A stretch of DNA of 64,000 bases, from NCBI RefSeq assembly GCF_033807575.1, contig NC_084711.1, positions 1,178,001 through 1,242,000 of the forward strand, given 5' to 3'. Positions 11,036 through 22,743 of this stretch are shown piece after piece. The translations under genes and the position numbers were made by a program. Every line of letters begins with the position of its first letter. Position 1 is the first letter of the stretch. Origin of the DNA: Cydia pomonella (taxonomy: Eukaryota > Arthropoda > Insecta > Lepidoptera > Tortricidae). Under the pieces are notes generated by a model that had not been told where the DNA came from, searched no databases, and saw only the letters and a list, made by a program, of their open reading frames with translations.

Positions 11036-12880
11036 TTTTATATCAGAACCATAAGAATTCCATAAAACATTGTTAGTACCATCGTTATAGCTAGGGGTTA
11101 GTAAGTACATTAAAATCAAATCAAATCCAAATATAATGAGAATAATAAATAATTAATAATATTGACATAATAACAATGAAATCAACTCTAATGTAATCCA
11201 GTTTAATGTACCTAATCTTGACATGAAATCATGATTCATAGTAAAATAAAAATTAGTTGAAATAATGAATACAAAAATAATTAATAAATTAACATGTCAA
11301 ATTCAAAATAAAGTAGACTAGAATAATGATTACGATGTCAAAATTTACTATTTTTATTCTTATTCCCATAAATAATGATTTCATGTCAAAAGAGCAATAG
11401 GTACAAGAATAAAAATGTCATTATATTTTAATTAATAAATTAATAGGCTAACCTAAATAGAAGAAACTGGGTCTGATTAGAATTAGTTTGGTTTTCTGAA
11501 GGATTTTTCTTTTTATTTGATTAAACACATTTACTACGTTGTAAATATTTTTTGGGAAAGTTAAAAAGACAACTTTAGACTCATTTCTTAAAAACTGCGT
11601 GTACAGTTAATTGCTTTTAATTCAATACTTGAAGACTTGTATAACCAAATTAAGTCAGATTGACTAAAAACCTTTATTTTATGACCAATTAGAGGTTTGT
11701 TCGTAATCATGTACTTAATCTGAGAACATAAAGTTGGTCCACGAATACGAGAGGAATGAAAGAAATGGCTCCAAATTGAGGCGAAACCGGTTCCCGGGCG
11801 CGGCCGGCGCAAGAAAGTTATTTTTTAACTTTTTGTGGAGATTACCCTTGAACCGCCTTCGTTATAGTACTTGTAGTATAGTACGAATATGTTTAACATA
11901 CAACGTATTCTGTTTGGCATGATCTACGTGTATTTAGAAAATTGACATAACACTTTTGAGATAACTGATTTTTGTCATCATAATGTCGAGCTATTTCAAT
12001 TTAGTTTCTAAAAACATGCATTTCTATTACCTATTGATCTTTTCAGCTATAGATACTAGGAAGATCTCAGATCTTTCTGAGAAATCATCCTGTTGCATAA
12101 ATCATAAAATATCTATATCAAAAACATCCCAGGGACCGTAATCAAGATGTCAGTCGATTATCGATAAACGCCAACCCAAAAGCAAAAATGTTATCGGAAA
12201 CACAGAAGAGAACGAAAAATCACTGATAACGATTTTCACACATTATTTGTAGTGTAGTTTGAATAACTCGCGCAGCTAGAAGATGTTAAAGTCAACTCTT
12301 TCCCGACAGTCGGAGACCACGGAGACATACTGTCCTTAAAAAGCCGGAGGCAATTTGAAGCTTAAGTATACGGGATTAAGTCCCGTTAAATTAAATAATT
12401 ATCACGTGATCAAGTACCTAATAACTAATTATTAATTTCTGACTTGCGTTTTCTTTAAACGATTGTCATTTGGCTAGGCCCCCAGATGTAGGTGTATCAT
12501 TTTCTAGTGTAAATTATAACCTACTCTACTTAAGACCTCCAACAGCTAATCTCAATGCTGAATTTTCCGCGTCTCCACACATCGATGATCACATCGATTG
12601 ATTTGATCGACTTTCACTGAAAGACTTCGCGGAAACAACTCAATGCAACTCGTGCACATGTCGACTAGTAGTGTAAAGAGCAATTAGCACTTCTTTAGAT
12701 ATCTTTTAAGGGTAAATCGGAGTAAGAATGCACGAGTTTCATACTTGATTTTGCCGCGTTTTTCGGATAGTATTGACGTGAAATCCTCGGAGCACAGCGG
12801 TGCATTATTGAATACGCAGAGTTATATGTCTAAAACCACATTAAAAACAATAATGTTTATATTACTTTTATAGCTGTCAT
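11036..12880. other. gene-free AT-rich stretch
   Basis: 11040-11460 is very AT-rich, with many scattered ATGTCAAA/TTGACAT motifs but no clean period. At 12285-12395 a fragment ('cggagaccacggagac', 'gattaagtcccgttaaa') resembles repeats at 37690-37790 and 42000-42165. A 74-codon frame at 11588-11812 and a 62-codon frame at 11734-11922 show no similarity. Confidence 0.45.
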
Positions 12881-12924
12881 TTCTTTTGAATTCTTTTTCT
12901 CACTGCACCCACATTCGAGAATTT

Positions 12925-13020
12925 CTGTTTTGCCCTATCGTTGACTGGTAGAGATTGCCTTAAGGCATTAAGTCCACCATTTATACTTATTTTTATTGTG
13001 CAATAAAGTTTAAATAAATA
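12925..13020 (+). mobile_element. LINE 3' end
   Basis: Second copy of the terminus described at 10905: 'gttgactggtagagattgcc', 'ttaagtccaccatttatact', 'caataaagtttaaataaata'. It is directly followed by a short AAAT-type tail. Confidence 0.72.
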
Positions 13021-13164
13021 AATAATGTTTCACACCCTTTAAAATTCGGTTATGCTAGACCAACATTTAGTTCTAAGTACTCAAATGACGTTTCTCGGCA
13101 AGATCGAATTAGAAGTGAGGAGATTCCCTAGAGAACCTTAGAACGTTGACACAGCTCAAAGATT

Positions 13165-13285
13165 TGCTGGAGTTAACTGGCAATGAGCTGGACTTATTGC
13201 TCGTAGAACTCATAGCCGGCAGATACTGGAGGATGCAACTAAGAGGCCTCCAAAGGTAGAACGACTATTTGGTAGAAATTGCAGG
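13165..13285 (+). mobile_element. RTE-like LINE ORF relic
   Basis: The plus-strand frame reads WQ-stop-AGLIARRTHSRQILEDATKRPP. This corresponds to the conserved W-x-W-x-GH-(V/I)-AR motif region near the C-terminus of RTE-clade reverse transcriptases. It has at least one stop and substitutions at key positions. It is a dead fragment. Confidence 0.55.
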
Positions 13286-13346
13286 TAATCATTGAACGAG
13301 ATAAGCGAACATCTGTAGGACTAAGATGGTCGGCTCTTTATCAGTT

Positions 13347-13412
13347 GTTACCATGCCTGTCACGTTCTAATTCTAACAACTATGTAAGTGTGAAAGTGAC
13401 GGGCATAGTGAC
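13347..13412. mobile_element. small foldback
   Basis: Inverted arms GTTACCATGCCTGTCAC and GTGACGGGCATAGTGAC, separated by about 30 bp. The 103-codon frame covering this region (13279-13590) runs through the repeat and is not considered a gene. Confidence 0.5.
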
Positions 13413-14889
13413 AAGTGATAAAAATGGAACCATGATGCCACCGCTGGCCACTGCAGATTTGGCTGATATAATAATGATATTGATTAAATATTCAATACCA
13501 GCTTCAAAGAAGAAGGAAGTAAACTGTATGTTGTACACTTCTGGTATAGATAATCGATCAGGATGCGACCAGTTTGTTGCGCATGATTAGTTTCTCGATC
13601 AGATAGCTGGCTAGAAGGAATTGACGGAAAACCACTGATTATCGACCGTTTCGCACAATAACTGCCAATTTAGGTTTTAAAAACAGTGTGTTTACTAGGC
13701 GAGTATTCGCATTGGTAACGCGAATGTTAACGTGAGTTTTTAGCGAATTGGTTTGAAAAGATATAGACAGTCGATCAATCGGTTGACAAATTCAAATCCG
13801 CAACCCAGGCTTCGTCAGACAGTCTGTATCTGTAAATTTTTGAAAACTACACTTTAGAATTACTCAACTTAAACTTAATCCCACATTTCCCTTTACATTA
13901 CCGAAAGTCGAGACGTCGGGAGCAAATGAAATCTGAACTTGCCAACATACGAGACCATTCCATTTTTAACAATAATATATGTAATTTGTTTCGACTTTCG
14001 TAACCTGAACTACTAATTAATGGAACTGGGTTTCATTTGTATTCCCTAATAAATGCTAGCTCTCTTAAAGATAAGAATGAGTTCGCAGTTAATGAACCAA
14101 AGCGAGTTTCAGTACTTTCAATATAGGAATGTCCCAGGGCCGATCTGGGCGTCCGATACTTCGTTTTATATGACGGGTCGGATCGGTGATCACGTGACGC
14201 TTTTATAGAAAACGATGTGTGAGTCATCCTTTATAAAATTATTACTTGACGAGTCCATTTTATACTAGTTCGCCTGGAAAATCGACTCGCTGCACCCGTC
14301 CAGCGATTTGATGATATTCGCTTAATAAGCACGCGAGGTTTTTGTTACCTAGATATAACATGACAACTTGACGACACCTTTTCAGTGTAGTTTGTAGAAT
14401 GAATATTCAGCTATGATAATATGCAATTAGGCAAATTAGAAATAAGCTTGTCTAAATACTTTAGATCGTTGAACCAATGCTGTAAGTAGGTAATCTAAAT
14501 TATATTAGTAAATCAGTAGAAAAAGTGGTATGAAGGAGTCAGGTTTTTAAAAAGTCATTTATGTTAGCTATTTCGGTAGATTTAGGGCGAATTTTGTTAG
14601 ATGTTTTTATGGTATCGGAATTCTAGTTTAGTGTTTAAAAAAATACAAAATTACTACCAAAACTAGCAAAGTAACGCGTGGCTCTTTTAAAACCTGGCTC
14701 CTTCATGCCACTTTTCCCTACATTATAATAGGAAACCGAATAAATAAAAAATACAAAACCTATAGTCAAATGCGTTGGAAGTTAAAACCTGGAATTTGGA
14801 GTCAAGTTTTTTCAAATGACGCTGAGCTCAACTAAGAAAGGGGTTTTTGAAATTCAATCGTAAGAAGAGTAAAATTTGAGTTGAACGTT
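13413..14889. other. gene-free stretch, 1.5 kb
   Basis: Apart from the partial MITE at 14130-14235, whose right end ends 'gtgagtcatcc' as at 3588-3715, nothing is recognised. The 64-codon minus frame at 14033-14227 overlaps that repeat. Confidence 0.45.
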
Positions 14890-15408
14890 TTTAGGGTCCC
14901 GTACCCAAAGGGTAAAATATCAAATATCAAATATCAAACATTTATTCAGCAAATAGGCCACAGGGGCACTTTTACATGTCCATTTTTACAAACAATAAAT
15001 TAAAAAAAAAAACAATACAAATATCGAATCTATGAAATAATAAATACTTTATTAGAGATGTATACTGTCTCTAAATGTCAAATTACACAAAAAAAAACTA
15101 TGATAAAAAAATAAAACCATAAAATACTAAAATTCTTTAGAGATGTATAAGTCTCTAAGTGTCAGAGATAAAATATAAAAATATATATTAAACTATCCTT
15201 AGAGATGTAGAGGGACCCTATTACTAAGACTCCGCTGTCCGTCCGTCCGTCCGTCCGTCCGTCTGTCACCAGGCTGTATCTCATGAACCGTGATAGCTGG
15301 ACAGTTGAAATTTTCACAGATGATGTATTTCTGTTGCCTCTATAACAACGAATACTAAAAAGTACGGAACCCTCGGTGGGCGAGTCCGACTCGCACGTGT
15401 CCGGTTTT
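14890..15408 (+). repeat. GTCC-repeat interspersed element, split by an insertion
   Basis: It begins 'tagggtcccgtacccaaag' and ends 'gagtccgactcgcacgtgtc'. It contains a (GTCC)6 array at 15239-15263 followed by 'caccaggctgtatctcatga'. It is interrupted at about 14928-15205 by a LINE 3' end in minus orientation (left end 'caaacatttattcagcaaat', internal A-rich repeats). Relatives are at 44325-44800 and 47955-48125, the latter in reverse orientation. The class is uncertain. Confidence 0.65.
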
Positions 15409-15744
15409 TATTAACTTTTACTTACGCGCACGAAGTCGCAGGCGAAAGCTAGTGTCGTTAAATAGTAAAGGTTAACACACGAGTAATTTAGTAGTTTAAT
15501 ACTAAATACTTAAGATCAGATAACTGCCAATTAGTTCTTATTAAAAGCCTATCTTAGCTTCTCAATCAATTAAAGTCTTGCGCCGGGTAGCTACCTTTAA
15601 TTTTATATCGTTAATGAACCGCTAGGTATTTATATGATAATGATCAAATGAGTTAAACGGACAACGGTTTAATTATTTGAACCCAGGATCACAACGCTTC
15701 GCTGGCAAAAACACCACTATTCGCTACCGACTACAACTTAAAAC

Positions 15745-15945
15745 ATAGATCTATGAATCTCTTCTTCTTCTTCCTTCCCTTATCCCACCTATGTGGGGTC
15801 GGGTCTCCTTGTCAATTTGCGCCAGAGTGGTCGGTTCTGGGTTGTCTGTTCTTCGATGTTCAGGTTCTTCAGGTCGTTTCTAATATTGGACCACCACGTG
15901 GATTTTGGCCTGCCACTTCCTCTAGGGCGTTCAGGAAGGCTTAGC
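15745..15945 (-). mobile_element. LINE ORF2 C-terminal relic
   Basis: On the minus strand the frame reads GSGRPKSTWWSNIRNDL, then NLNIEEQTTQNRPLWRKL and TRRPDPT before a stop. This is the familiar GRP...W...I..D...A..R..W pattern of LINE reverse-transcriptase tails. The 63-codon plus-strand frame here is a shadow. Confidence 0.65.
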
Positions 15946-16007
15946 GCAATGTTTACTATATGAATCTACATAGATTATTTATCTATTGTCCGATTTATCG
16001 TCAGACA

Positions 16008-16216
16008 ATAGAGACCGTGCGCGTTGGAGGGTCTGCCATCTTGTGGCCTGAATCGGAACCATAAACATTTACATTTACACGTCACGTGTTTTCTTGTGTA
16101 TAGTAGGTTCTGCCATCTTGTGGGCTACATCGGAACAATAAACATCACATTTACGCCTCGCGCTAAAAATCTGTCGGCTCCTGTGCTGCCTCCTACAGTT
16201 CATGCACGCTCCCTAT
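16008..16216 (+). mobile_element. ATAGrGA-ended element, copy 1
   Basis: Short imperfect inverted ends: ATAGAGACCGTGC at the left and ATAGGGAGCGTGC from the right. The interior holds two diverged copies of a ~45-bp module (CTGCCATCTTGTGG then 'ATCGGAAC.ATAAACAT') about 85 bp apart. Other copies: 24600-24806, 38602-38808, and a truncated one at 51370-51416 (minus). The open frames over it are a by-product of this repeat and occur at the same place in each copy. Confidence 0.75.
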
Positions 16217-16224
16217 AAAGAAAT

Positions 16225-16500
16225 ATAAGAAATAAATAAATAAATATTATAAGACATTATTACACAAATTGACTAAGTCCCACAGTAAGCTCTCTCTAAT
16301 AATATATAAATAGTTATAAATACTTAAATACATAGAAAACACCCATGACTCAGGAACATATATCCATGCTCATGACACGAATAAATGCCCTTACCAGGAT
16401 TTGAACCCGGGACCATCGGCTTCATAGGCAGGGTCACCACCCACCCACCCACTACCCACGACCCACGAGGCCAGACCGGTCGTCCTCGGTCATATAATAA
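16225..16500 (-). mobile_element. tRNA-derived SINE (GACCGGTCTGGCC family)
   Basis: On the minus strand the copy starts GACCGGTCTGGCCTCGTGGG. It has a box B (GGTTCAAATCC), a body with 'gttcctgagtcatgggtgtt', and a tail 'cttactgtgggacttagtca' followed by an AAAT-type tail. Other copies: 28330-28530 (plus, 5' part deleted), 35785-36050 (minus), 36545-36690 (plus, partial), and a tail at 58480-58545 (minus). Confidence 0.82.
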
Positions 16501-17032
16501 CATCAGTTTGACGTTAAGTTACAATTTTACAGATTTAATTCAGCAACAAACGCATCTCTACCCTTATTTAGTCAAGCGCGTGTCAAACATCGTTTTACAT
16601 CCGTAAATGTAACTTGTCGCTTTATGAAATGGGGTCCGGGTCAACACAACATGTAAAAACAGTTGCTGATAGCTATCTTATTGACTACAAAAGCGATTCC
16701 AATACAAGGTTTTATAGAAAGAAATTGCTTTAGACCCCGCTGGGAAGTCAATTTGCTCTTTGCCGTCAGGTGCCATCTTCCAAACTTCGCTGACAACTTT
16801 TAAACCTTATTGTAAGTACATAAGGTCCATCGATGGTCATAAAAGAGTGTTACTTGTTCAAAACGAATCCCACGGATCGAGGAAATTCTACATTTACTTG
16901 TAGATGAGGTTAATTCACCGTGCTATGGGCCCTTATTATATCAAACAGTTTATCTAAAACGTTTTACAGTCCTAAAAGCTATCGCGGTGACTACCCGAAG
17001 CCAAAACCGACCTTACGTATTTAAAGATTTGG

Positions 17033-17242
17033 ATTTGGAGAGATTTGGGAGCTGGAAGGGATAGACCTCGGCGGATTTTCTCTGATCGAATCGGGGAAAT
17101 CCTGAAGAAAGGCCAGGTCAAGAGCACCCTAAACCGACGAGCGTGTATGAGGAATGTCATGAAAGTGAAGGAAGCGAAAGAGGTATGTCAGGATCGTAGC
17201 AAGTGGAAATCCGTGGTCTCTGCCTACCCCTGCGGGAAATAG
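17033..17242 (+). mobile_element. LINE ORF C-terminal end (EILKKGQ family)
   Basis: An open frame reads RPRRIFSDRIGEILKKGQ, then NRRACM, EVCQDRSKWKSVVSAYPCGK and a stop. It is followed by an ATGT microsatellite at 17255-17272. The same tail is found at 39655-39850 (minus), 49870-50030 (minus) and 59970-60150 (plus, inside an SNRNP48 intron). This is a 5'-truncated non-LTR element. This copy has no stop within the last 65 codons and may be relatively young. Confidence 0.7.
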
Positions 17243-17330
17243 GCGTGATTATATGTATGTATGTATGTACATATTTAAATGATGTTATATGGCACCTGCA
17301 TTTCGTTCGTACTTGTTTGTAGAAGTATTG

Positions 17331-17508
17331 CGGGCTGTACACACTCGTCGGGACACTCCGAGACAGGCCGAGAACGAGAAAAATGCGACCATGCCGAGCC
17401 CGCTGGTTTCACTCTTCGTCTCGTCTCGCGCTACTCCGATTGGATCGGAGATCGGAGCGATGCCGAGACTTTCGGCGAGAGGCTCGCGACGAGTGTGTAC
17501 AGCCGACA
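17331..17508. mobile_element. foldback MITE (GGGCTGTACACACTCGTCG ends)
   Basis: The left arm CGGGCTGTACACACTCGTCG is the reverse complement of the right end CGACGAGTGTGTACAGCCG. The interior is GC-rich with weak internal pairing. Overlapping 83-codon frames on both strands and a 114-codon plus frame (17279-17623) are produced by this palindrome and are not genes. Confidence 0.75.
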
Positions 17509-18639
17509 TATTGACGGAAGCGAGACGCACGGGCAAATGATAACAAAATTACGTTTAGTGGGATTAAAACCACGATACGCTATGGTCAAAATGTATGATA
17601 GAATTGGCCTTTGGGAGTCATAAACATGCGCACTTGAACTTATGATTGCTTTTAATTTCCGAAGAAGATTGAGATGTGACTAGTTTAATTTTAATTTATT
17701 TTTATACTTTAATCAGCTAAGATTCAGATAGACCCACTTGCGATTACGCCCTATGCCGGCGTAAATATGGACATCAATAATAATAGGCACTTAGAAATGT
17801 AAAGCGTATTTTTTATTGACTCAGAGCGGCGGGATCTAAGGCAGCTTGCAGCTAGATTTTATGCACAATTATGAGCCTTAACCACCAGATTTAAGATCTA
17901 GAATTTGCGCAAATTATTATAGTTGGCCAACGATTAAAGACGCCGCGCTCCCACACTAACTATATTAATGCATTTGCTTGCATTGAAATGCAAAAAAAAA
18001 CAAGCTTGAATTGGGCTTCCCAAGCGCGACATTCAAGAGGGAGCGTAAAGTTCAGGAAATAAGAAGGGAACAAAACATGTAGCGCCACGCGAAACTTGCG
18101 ATGGAAGATATGGCCGTCGCGCGGATTCTTACATCAATAACTTAGAGACCTCAACACCTTTTATCTCATTAACTTCAAAAATAAGCCATGTTTAAAATTT
18201 TGCGCACCAGATCCCACTGCTGTATTACTAGCGACATTATTAATACTAAAAATTTTAGTTATTTAATTATAATGTTAGGATACTAAATATTTAACGATAA
18301 ATGGTGTCGTCTACGGCTAGAGTCGTTCCAAGCTAATCCTGCACGCCATTTGCTATGACAAAAATAATATGACTTTTCTATGATAATATGACGTTAACAA
18401 TGACACTTCCTTACTTTGTTCTATGCAATTAAGTGCAAAGCTAGCTTAGACGGATTTTATTTATCATGACGCCCTCTTATGCTTATAAACATAACTCATA
18501 AGAATATCAATTTTTTATATGTTTACACGGTGTTTTTTAAAAGTCCTTTAATTTTTAGGGTGCTGCACTGCTGAGCTTAAATTAAGTAGCTATCTCAAAG
18601 AAACTGGTATTCTAATTAACTCCATTTTTAATTTTATCT
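17509..18639. other. gene-free stretch, 1.1 kb
   Basis: No exon or complete repeat is recognised. 17820-18120 has somewhat mixed composition with no long open frame. Confidence 0.4.
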
Positions 18640-18755
18640 GATAAGGCCCCTACGAGCGTGTACACTTGCGTCAGGGCCTGTTTACACATTGATTAGTGTT
18701 TAGTTTAATTTTATACAATTGCTACTAAACGCAAGTACTATATCGGGCGAGTAAA
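18640..18755 (+). mobile_element. repeat pair member (GAGCGTGTACACTTGC family)
   Basis: It matches 23042-23155 in reverse complement ('gcctgtttacacattgatta', 'tgctactaaacgcaagtact'). Self-complementary sub-blocks suggest a MITE. No TIR-TSD pair could be fixed at this copy. Confidence 0.6.
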
Positions 18756-18849
18756 TAAATTACTTTTTACGAACATAAATTACCATTCAGTTTCCTCGTG
18801 TGCTTAGCCATACCCCGAAGCTAACGGAGTTTAAAACAACTCCCCCCCC

Positions 18850-19022
18850 CCTCCTTTCATCGGTCCTCATCACTGAGACTCGTGGCCACTTCTAGAGAAC
18901 AGCTTCTCTTTGACAATTTGCCGCCATCTCTTTCTGTCTGTCGCCGAATGCAGGGCACCGTGGAGCATCACATCAAGCGCTGAGCGAATTTGGTCATTCC
19001 ACCTCATTGGGCTCCTGCGTCA
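18850..19022 (-). mobile_element. LINE ORF2 C-terminal relic
   Basis: The minus frame reads RSPMRWNDQIRSALDVML, then HSATDRKRWRQIVKEKLFSR. This is the R(P/S)P..RW.D.I......A.DR..W pattern of LINE tails. A C10 run sits just past it at 18841-18850. Confidence 0.6.
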
Positions 19023-19196
19023 CACACACAAACTGCGTAAAACACCGTGTATAATGAGTATTACGAAATGAAATATAGAACAGCATCTGAAGACGTTTCT
19101 ACAATGCTCAGGTTTCCGGCGGTCGTTATCGGCCAAGTGCGAGCGGCCAAGCGTGGCGACAGGTGCGGGCACGAGATGCTCCGCTTGCCACCATAA

Positions 19197-19421
19197 AGCC
19201 ACGTATTCACTATAAACATTTTGTTTAGAAACGCGGTTTCAGAAACAGAAATCCACATGTTTCTGAAACACAGAAACAGTTGCGATAAACACTATTGTTT
19301 ATCACCTAGTTAATTCTATCTCACCGTCCGATTATGTGAGCTGAAACCTTATTTCTGTAACATCTGCATAGTGTTTTAGAAACGGTGTACCCCAAACATT
19401 GTTTATAGTGAATGCGTGGCT
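19197..19421. mobile_element. PIF/Harbinger-like MITE with TAA duplication
   Basis: Inverted ends AGCCACGTATTCACTATAAA and, from the right, AGCCACGCATTCACTATAAA. TAA flanks both sides (19194-19196, 19422-19424), fitting the 3-bp TWA duplication of PIF/Harbinger elements. The 225-bp interior is non-coding. The neighbouring 60- and 65-codon minus frames overlap its left part and are not genes. Confidence 0.78.
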
Positions 19422-19871
19422 TAACCTTTTCAGTGTTCTACTAAAACGTTATTTACGTATAGTTGCGTATAGTAGAAGTGTTAAGTCTAAGAAGAAAAAT
19501 TCAATAGCCAAAATATGTTGCCCCGGTCCTTTGCTGGCTGTCAAAAACGCGTAGGTACTCGTTGAAGGTTCTTGTTGTGGAGCGAAACATATCGAGCAAT
19601 CTTTGACTTAAAATCTGTGAGGGACCTGTTTTGATATATTTAATGTCTGTGTCTAATGGAAGTCTTTTCATTAAATGAGTGAGTTGCTCTTAAGTAGTAT
19701 GTAGCCTAAGGGCACATCTAACTAACCCAAAAAACGTCGCTCAGTTCGGCCGACGCCTCACGTCGCGACGATGTTTTATTCGCTCTTATTACGTACTCAT
19801 AAAGGTTTCTTCTATTGGCTATAGCCGATGCCGCGTCGAATGGTGTAGGGAGTTTGGGGGACCTGACTTAC

Positions 19872-19967
19872 GGCCTGATTCTTATTTTCATATACGTCAA
19901 AAGTTGGATCCGATCCATATCTTATCTAGATCGAGTTTTCGACGTATAATAAAATTAGAATCAGGCC
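19872..19967. mobile_element. foldback MITE (GGCCTGATTC ends)
   Basis: Left arm GGCCTGATTCTTATTTTCAT and right arm TAATAAAATTAGAATCAGGCC pair around a ~50-bp centre with 'tggatccgatccatat'. Related half-copies start at 10575 and 49045 ('gcccgattcgaa' followed by 'atacgtcaaata'). Confidence 0.65.
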
Positions 19968-20254
19968 ATTCAGGCTGTTGAGGCGGTGGCGCGCCAGCTC
20001 GAATACCATCCTGTGCACGTTGGCCAACCGGTGGGACTCATCGTGATTGAAACATTGGCTGTGTGCTACATGCCCCATTATGTAAAAAAATGTTTAATTG
20101 TTATATTTGTACTAACCCTAGATTCAAGTATTACTTACTAGAACACATTTTTTTTATTAGGAAAAGGTAAGCATTTGACCACAATCTCACCCGATGGTAA
20201 GTGCCGATGCACATTATGGACTTTTGTTCGAAATAAACGATTTTGATTTGACAG

Positions 20255-20375
20255 CCCTTTATTCTTCGGTCGCAAGAGGAAGGGTCGGCTGTCGTGTCGT
20301 AGGGCGCAGGGCGCATGCGCGGCGGCGCGTGACGCACTGCGCGCTCCCACGCGCTGCGCCCGCGCTATAGCACTT
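20255..20375. other. GC-rich, CpG-rich island
   Basis: An abrupt block of roughly 65-70% G+C in AT-rich surroundings, with many CpG and alternating GCGC motifs (for example gcgcatgcgcggcggcgcg). No open frame of note and no clear TIRs. It could be a repeat fragment or part of an undetected promoter. Nothing in the sequence decides this. Confidence 0.4.
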
Positions 20376-20519
20376 GTTCAAATGTAGCTACTTAGCTAGT
20401 CAGTATTTTAAAGTAATTTTGATAGTACTCGGACGCCTATTTTATTATTTATTTATTAACTTACTATACAAGTAACAAGGTATTTATAACTAAAATCATC
20501 AGGAGCACAAAGTTGTGTT

Positions 20520-20776
20520 AAGTAAAAATTACACTTTATTTTCTAATACATAGTGGATATATATACAGATGATTACTATAACTAGCTTATATCTAAAATA
20601 GGCCCTCGAGGCATTGTACCAAGGATGCTGGCGGCATTTCCTCGTTGTATCGCAATACTGATACGTTGTGCGAGGAAGCCGCCAGCTCTTCGGTCAACAG
20701 TTACGTCAACCAGACGTTTCGCGATTTCTCCAAAAAACTTGTGCGCGCTGGGACCCCATGGACCTAGAGTTTCAAG
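20520..20776 (-). mobile_element. LINE ORF C-terminus plus 3' UTR
   Basis: The minus frame 20595-20774 is open and reads ETLGPWGPSARKFFGEIAKR, then VDRRAGGFLAQRISIAIQRG and NAASILGTMP before a stop. A 3' UTR follows ('ctagttatagtaatcatctg'). The same UTR end is at 33473-33560 on the plus strand with a poly-A run. It is a 5'-truncated non-LTR retrotransposon with an intact C-terminal reading frame. Confidence 0.7.
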
Positions 20777-22743
20777 TTAAGTTGAGTTACGTATGATTGC
20801 AAATTAAATTTTTACATCATATTTTTTATTATTATTTTTTTTTCAGAGGTTGTGCAATAAAGAGGATTTGTATTTGTATTGTATTGTATTGCATATTTAA
20901 CGCATTTTGCTAAATGGTACAAAAAGGGAAGACAATAGTAATTTTCATTGTTTAAAAATGAATGAAAAAGTTGCATTTTATCCACATGTGTCAGGGCACG
21001 CGTCGTCGTGAATGACACGATCTACACATATGCTACATGTAGCAAAGTTTAAATGTGAATAAATGGTGTTTTTCTATAAAACCAAGCAACTCAACGTAAG
21101 ACCATACAATTTCAAACATACTTTGTCTATTCTCAGAACTTCAAGTAACGAGTAGGACATACCGACGCGTTCTCTTTCCGCATTGGTTGGCGCTTGTCTC
21201 TAGAATTCTAGCCTGCCAATAATTAGATAAATCCCAGAGAGATCTCGACGCGTGCGGTTGACAGAAAAGACATTTCCGTCACAGTACTAGTATTCAAGCA
21301 GTTACTTAACTGCTTCTAATACAGTTAGCATCGAATAGATGACGTGGCGTAACGACTTGGCCAAATTATATATTCTACAATACATATGGTGCTACTTTAC
21401 CGTACTAGTGCGATAATTAGCACGTTTAGTTTACGTATTTGTATTTACTTTAAAGGACCATATGTACTGTAAAACGTTGTACGTTACACTACACGTTCGA
21501 ATAGGTAATTCGCAACTCGTGCCGATTTTAAACACTCCCTTCGGTCGTGTTTTCATTTATCGCCGCCCTACTTTTCGCACTTGTATCGTAATGTACTATC
21601 AACACACCTTTGTCACCATACAAATAAGGATTTAAGGATTTGTATTAAATGTCACTGTCTGTTAACTCTGCCATTTCATGTGATGTTGAATAAAAATTGC
21701 CTATGTCTATGTCAATGTCTATATATTTAGCCACTATGGCCGTAACTTTATATTGATGCTGACTGTGTGTGAAGCGTTTATGAGGGTGTTTCCTAATTAT
21801 TTCAGTCTGTTGTGTCTTACGTTTCTTGCAGTTGGCACTTAACCTAATAATTCTAATTATCAAAATCAAATCCAACAGTTTTTTTAATATGGTAAAATTC
21901 ATCTTGGTCTGAAATTTTCAGTATCGAACTTAGTATCCGCACTTTAGAACTTGCCAAGATTAATGCAATTTTGGCAACAACAAAGGACCTTTAACCTTTT
22001 TATAGACCTCTGAGCTATAGAATATTGTTGTAGTCCATTGCCATTATAATGAGGCAAACTATTTAGTTTTTTGTGACGAATATTACTCGTTTATTAGCTC
22101 TCTTAACACGCTTGTGAAGAATCTCAGGAATAGGTATATCTACTAGATATTGGAATTTAATATTTTCTTTACACTTTATTGCACAGTCAATATTTTTTAT
22201 ACTATGTGGTGGCAGACAAGCATGCGTCCCGCCTGATGGTAAGCCGTCTCCAAAATATGAAGGTCCGCTGTTATTATAGGATCAAAATAAGTGCGTTGAT
22301 GTTGTTAACGTACTTCTACAAGCTATCTGGACTGTGACTATATCTGACAATAATTAGATAAAACCCATTTAAGTCTCGCGTCGGCGCGTGCGCTTAAGAA
22401 AGGACACTTCCGTCAAGTGACATTTCACCACCGCTCAACATTAAAACGTCCTAACAGCCTTAGAAATCCCAATTACATAATACATTCCAGTATAGACTAT
22501 CCCTAAATGGTAGTAGATCTAAACCAGAAGTTCTAAGTAACTAAGTAAGCTATTCACGCTTTACATAAATTACACTTTAAATTAATTAGCGATACAGGAA
22601 AGTGTTAACGTGTAACTGGTACAAATTGAATCTAGTTTTTTACAGTAAGGCGCATGTCTAATGAAAACATGGTCTGCTATATACGTATTCCTGTTGGACT
22701 ACAGATTTGAATTTACTACTAATGAACTGTATTTGCATAGGTA
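20777..22743. other. gene-free stretch, 2 kb
   Basis: A diverged repeat pair is visible: 21215-21285 and 22350-22415 share 'caataattagataaa', a 'tcgacgcgtgcg'-like block and 'acttccgtca'. A fragment at 22200-22250 belongs to the retroposon family at 7225. No exon is recognised. Confidence 0.45.

Noticed and set aside
13279..13590. 103-codon plus-strand frame
   Set aside because: It crosses a LINE relic and a foldback, has no family similarity and no splice or promoter context.
16024..16218. 64- to 88-codon frames at 16024, 24552 and 38618 that resemble one another
   Set aside because: Similarity is due to the shared ATAGrGA-ended repeat. The frames end or shift differently in each copy, as expected of non-coding sequence.
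17279..17623. 114-codon and two 83-codon frames
   Set aside because: They cover a GC-rich palindromic MITE and mirror each other on both strands.
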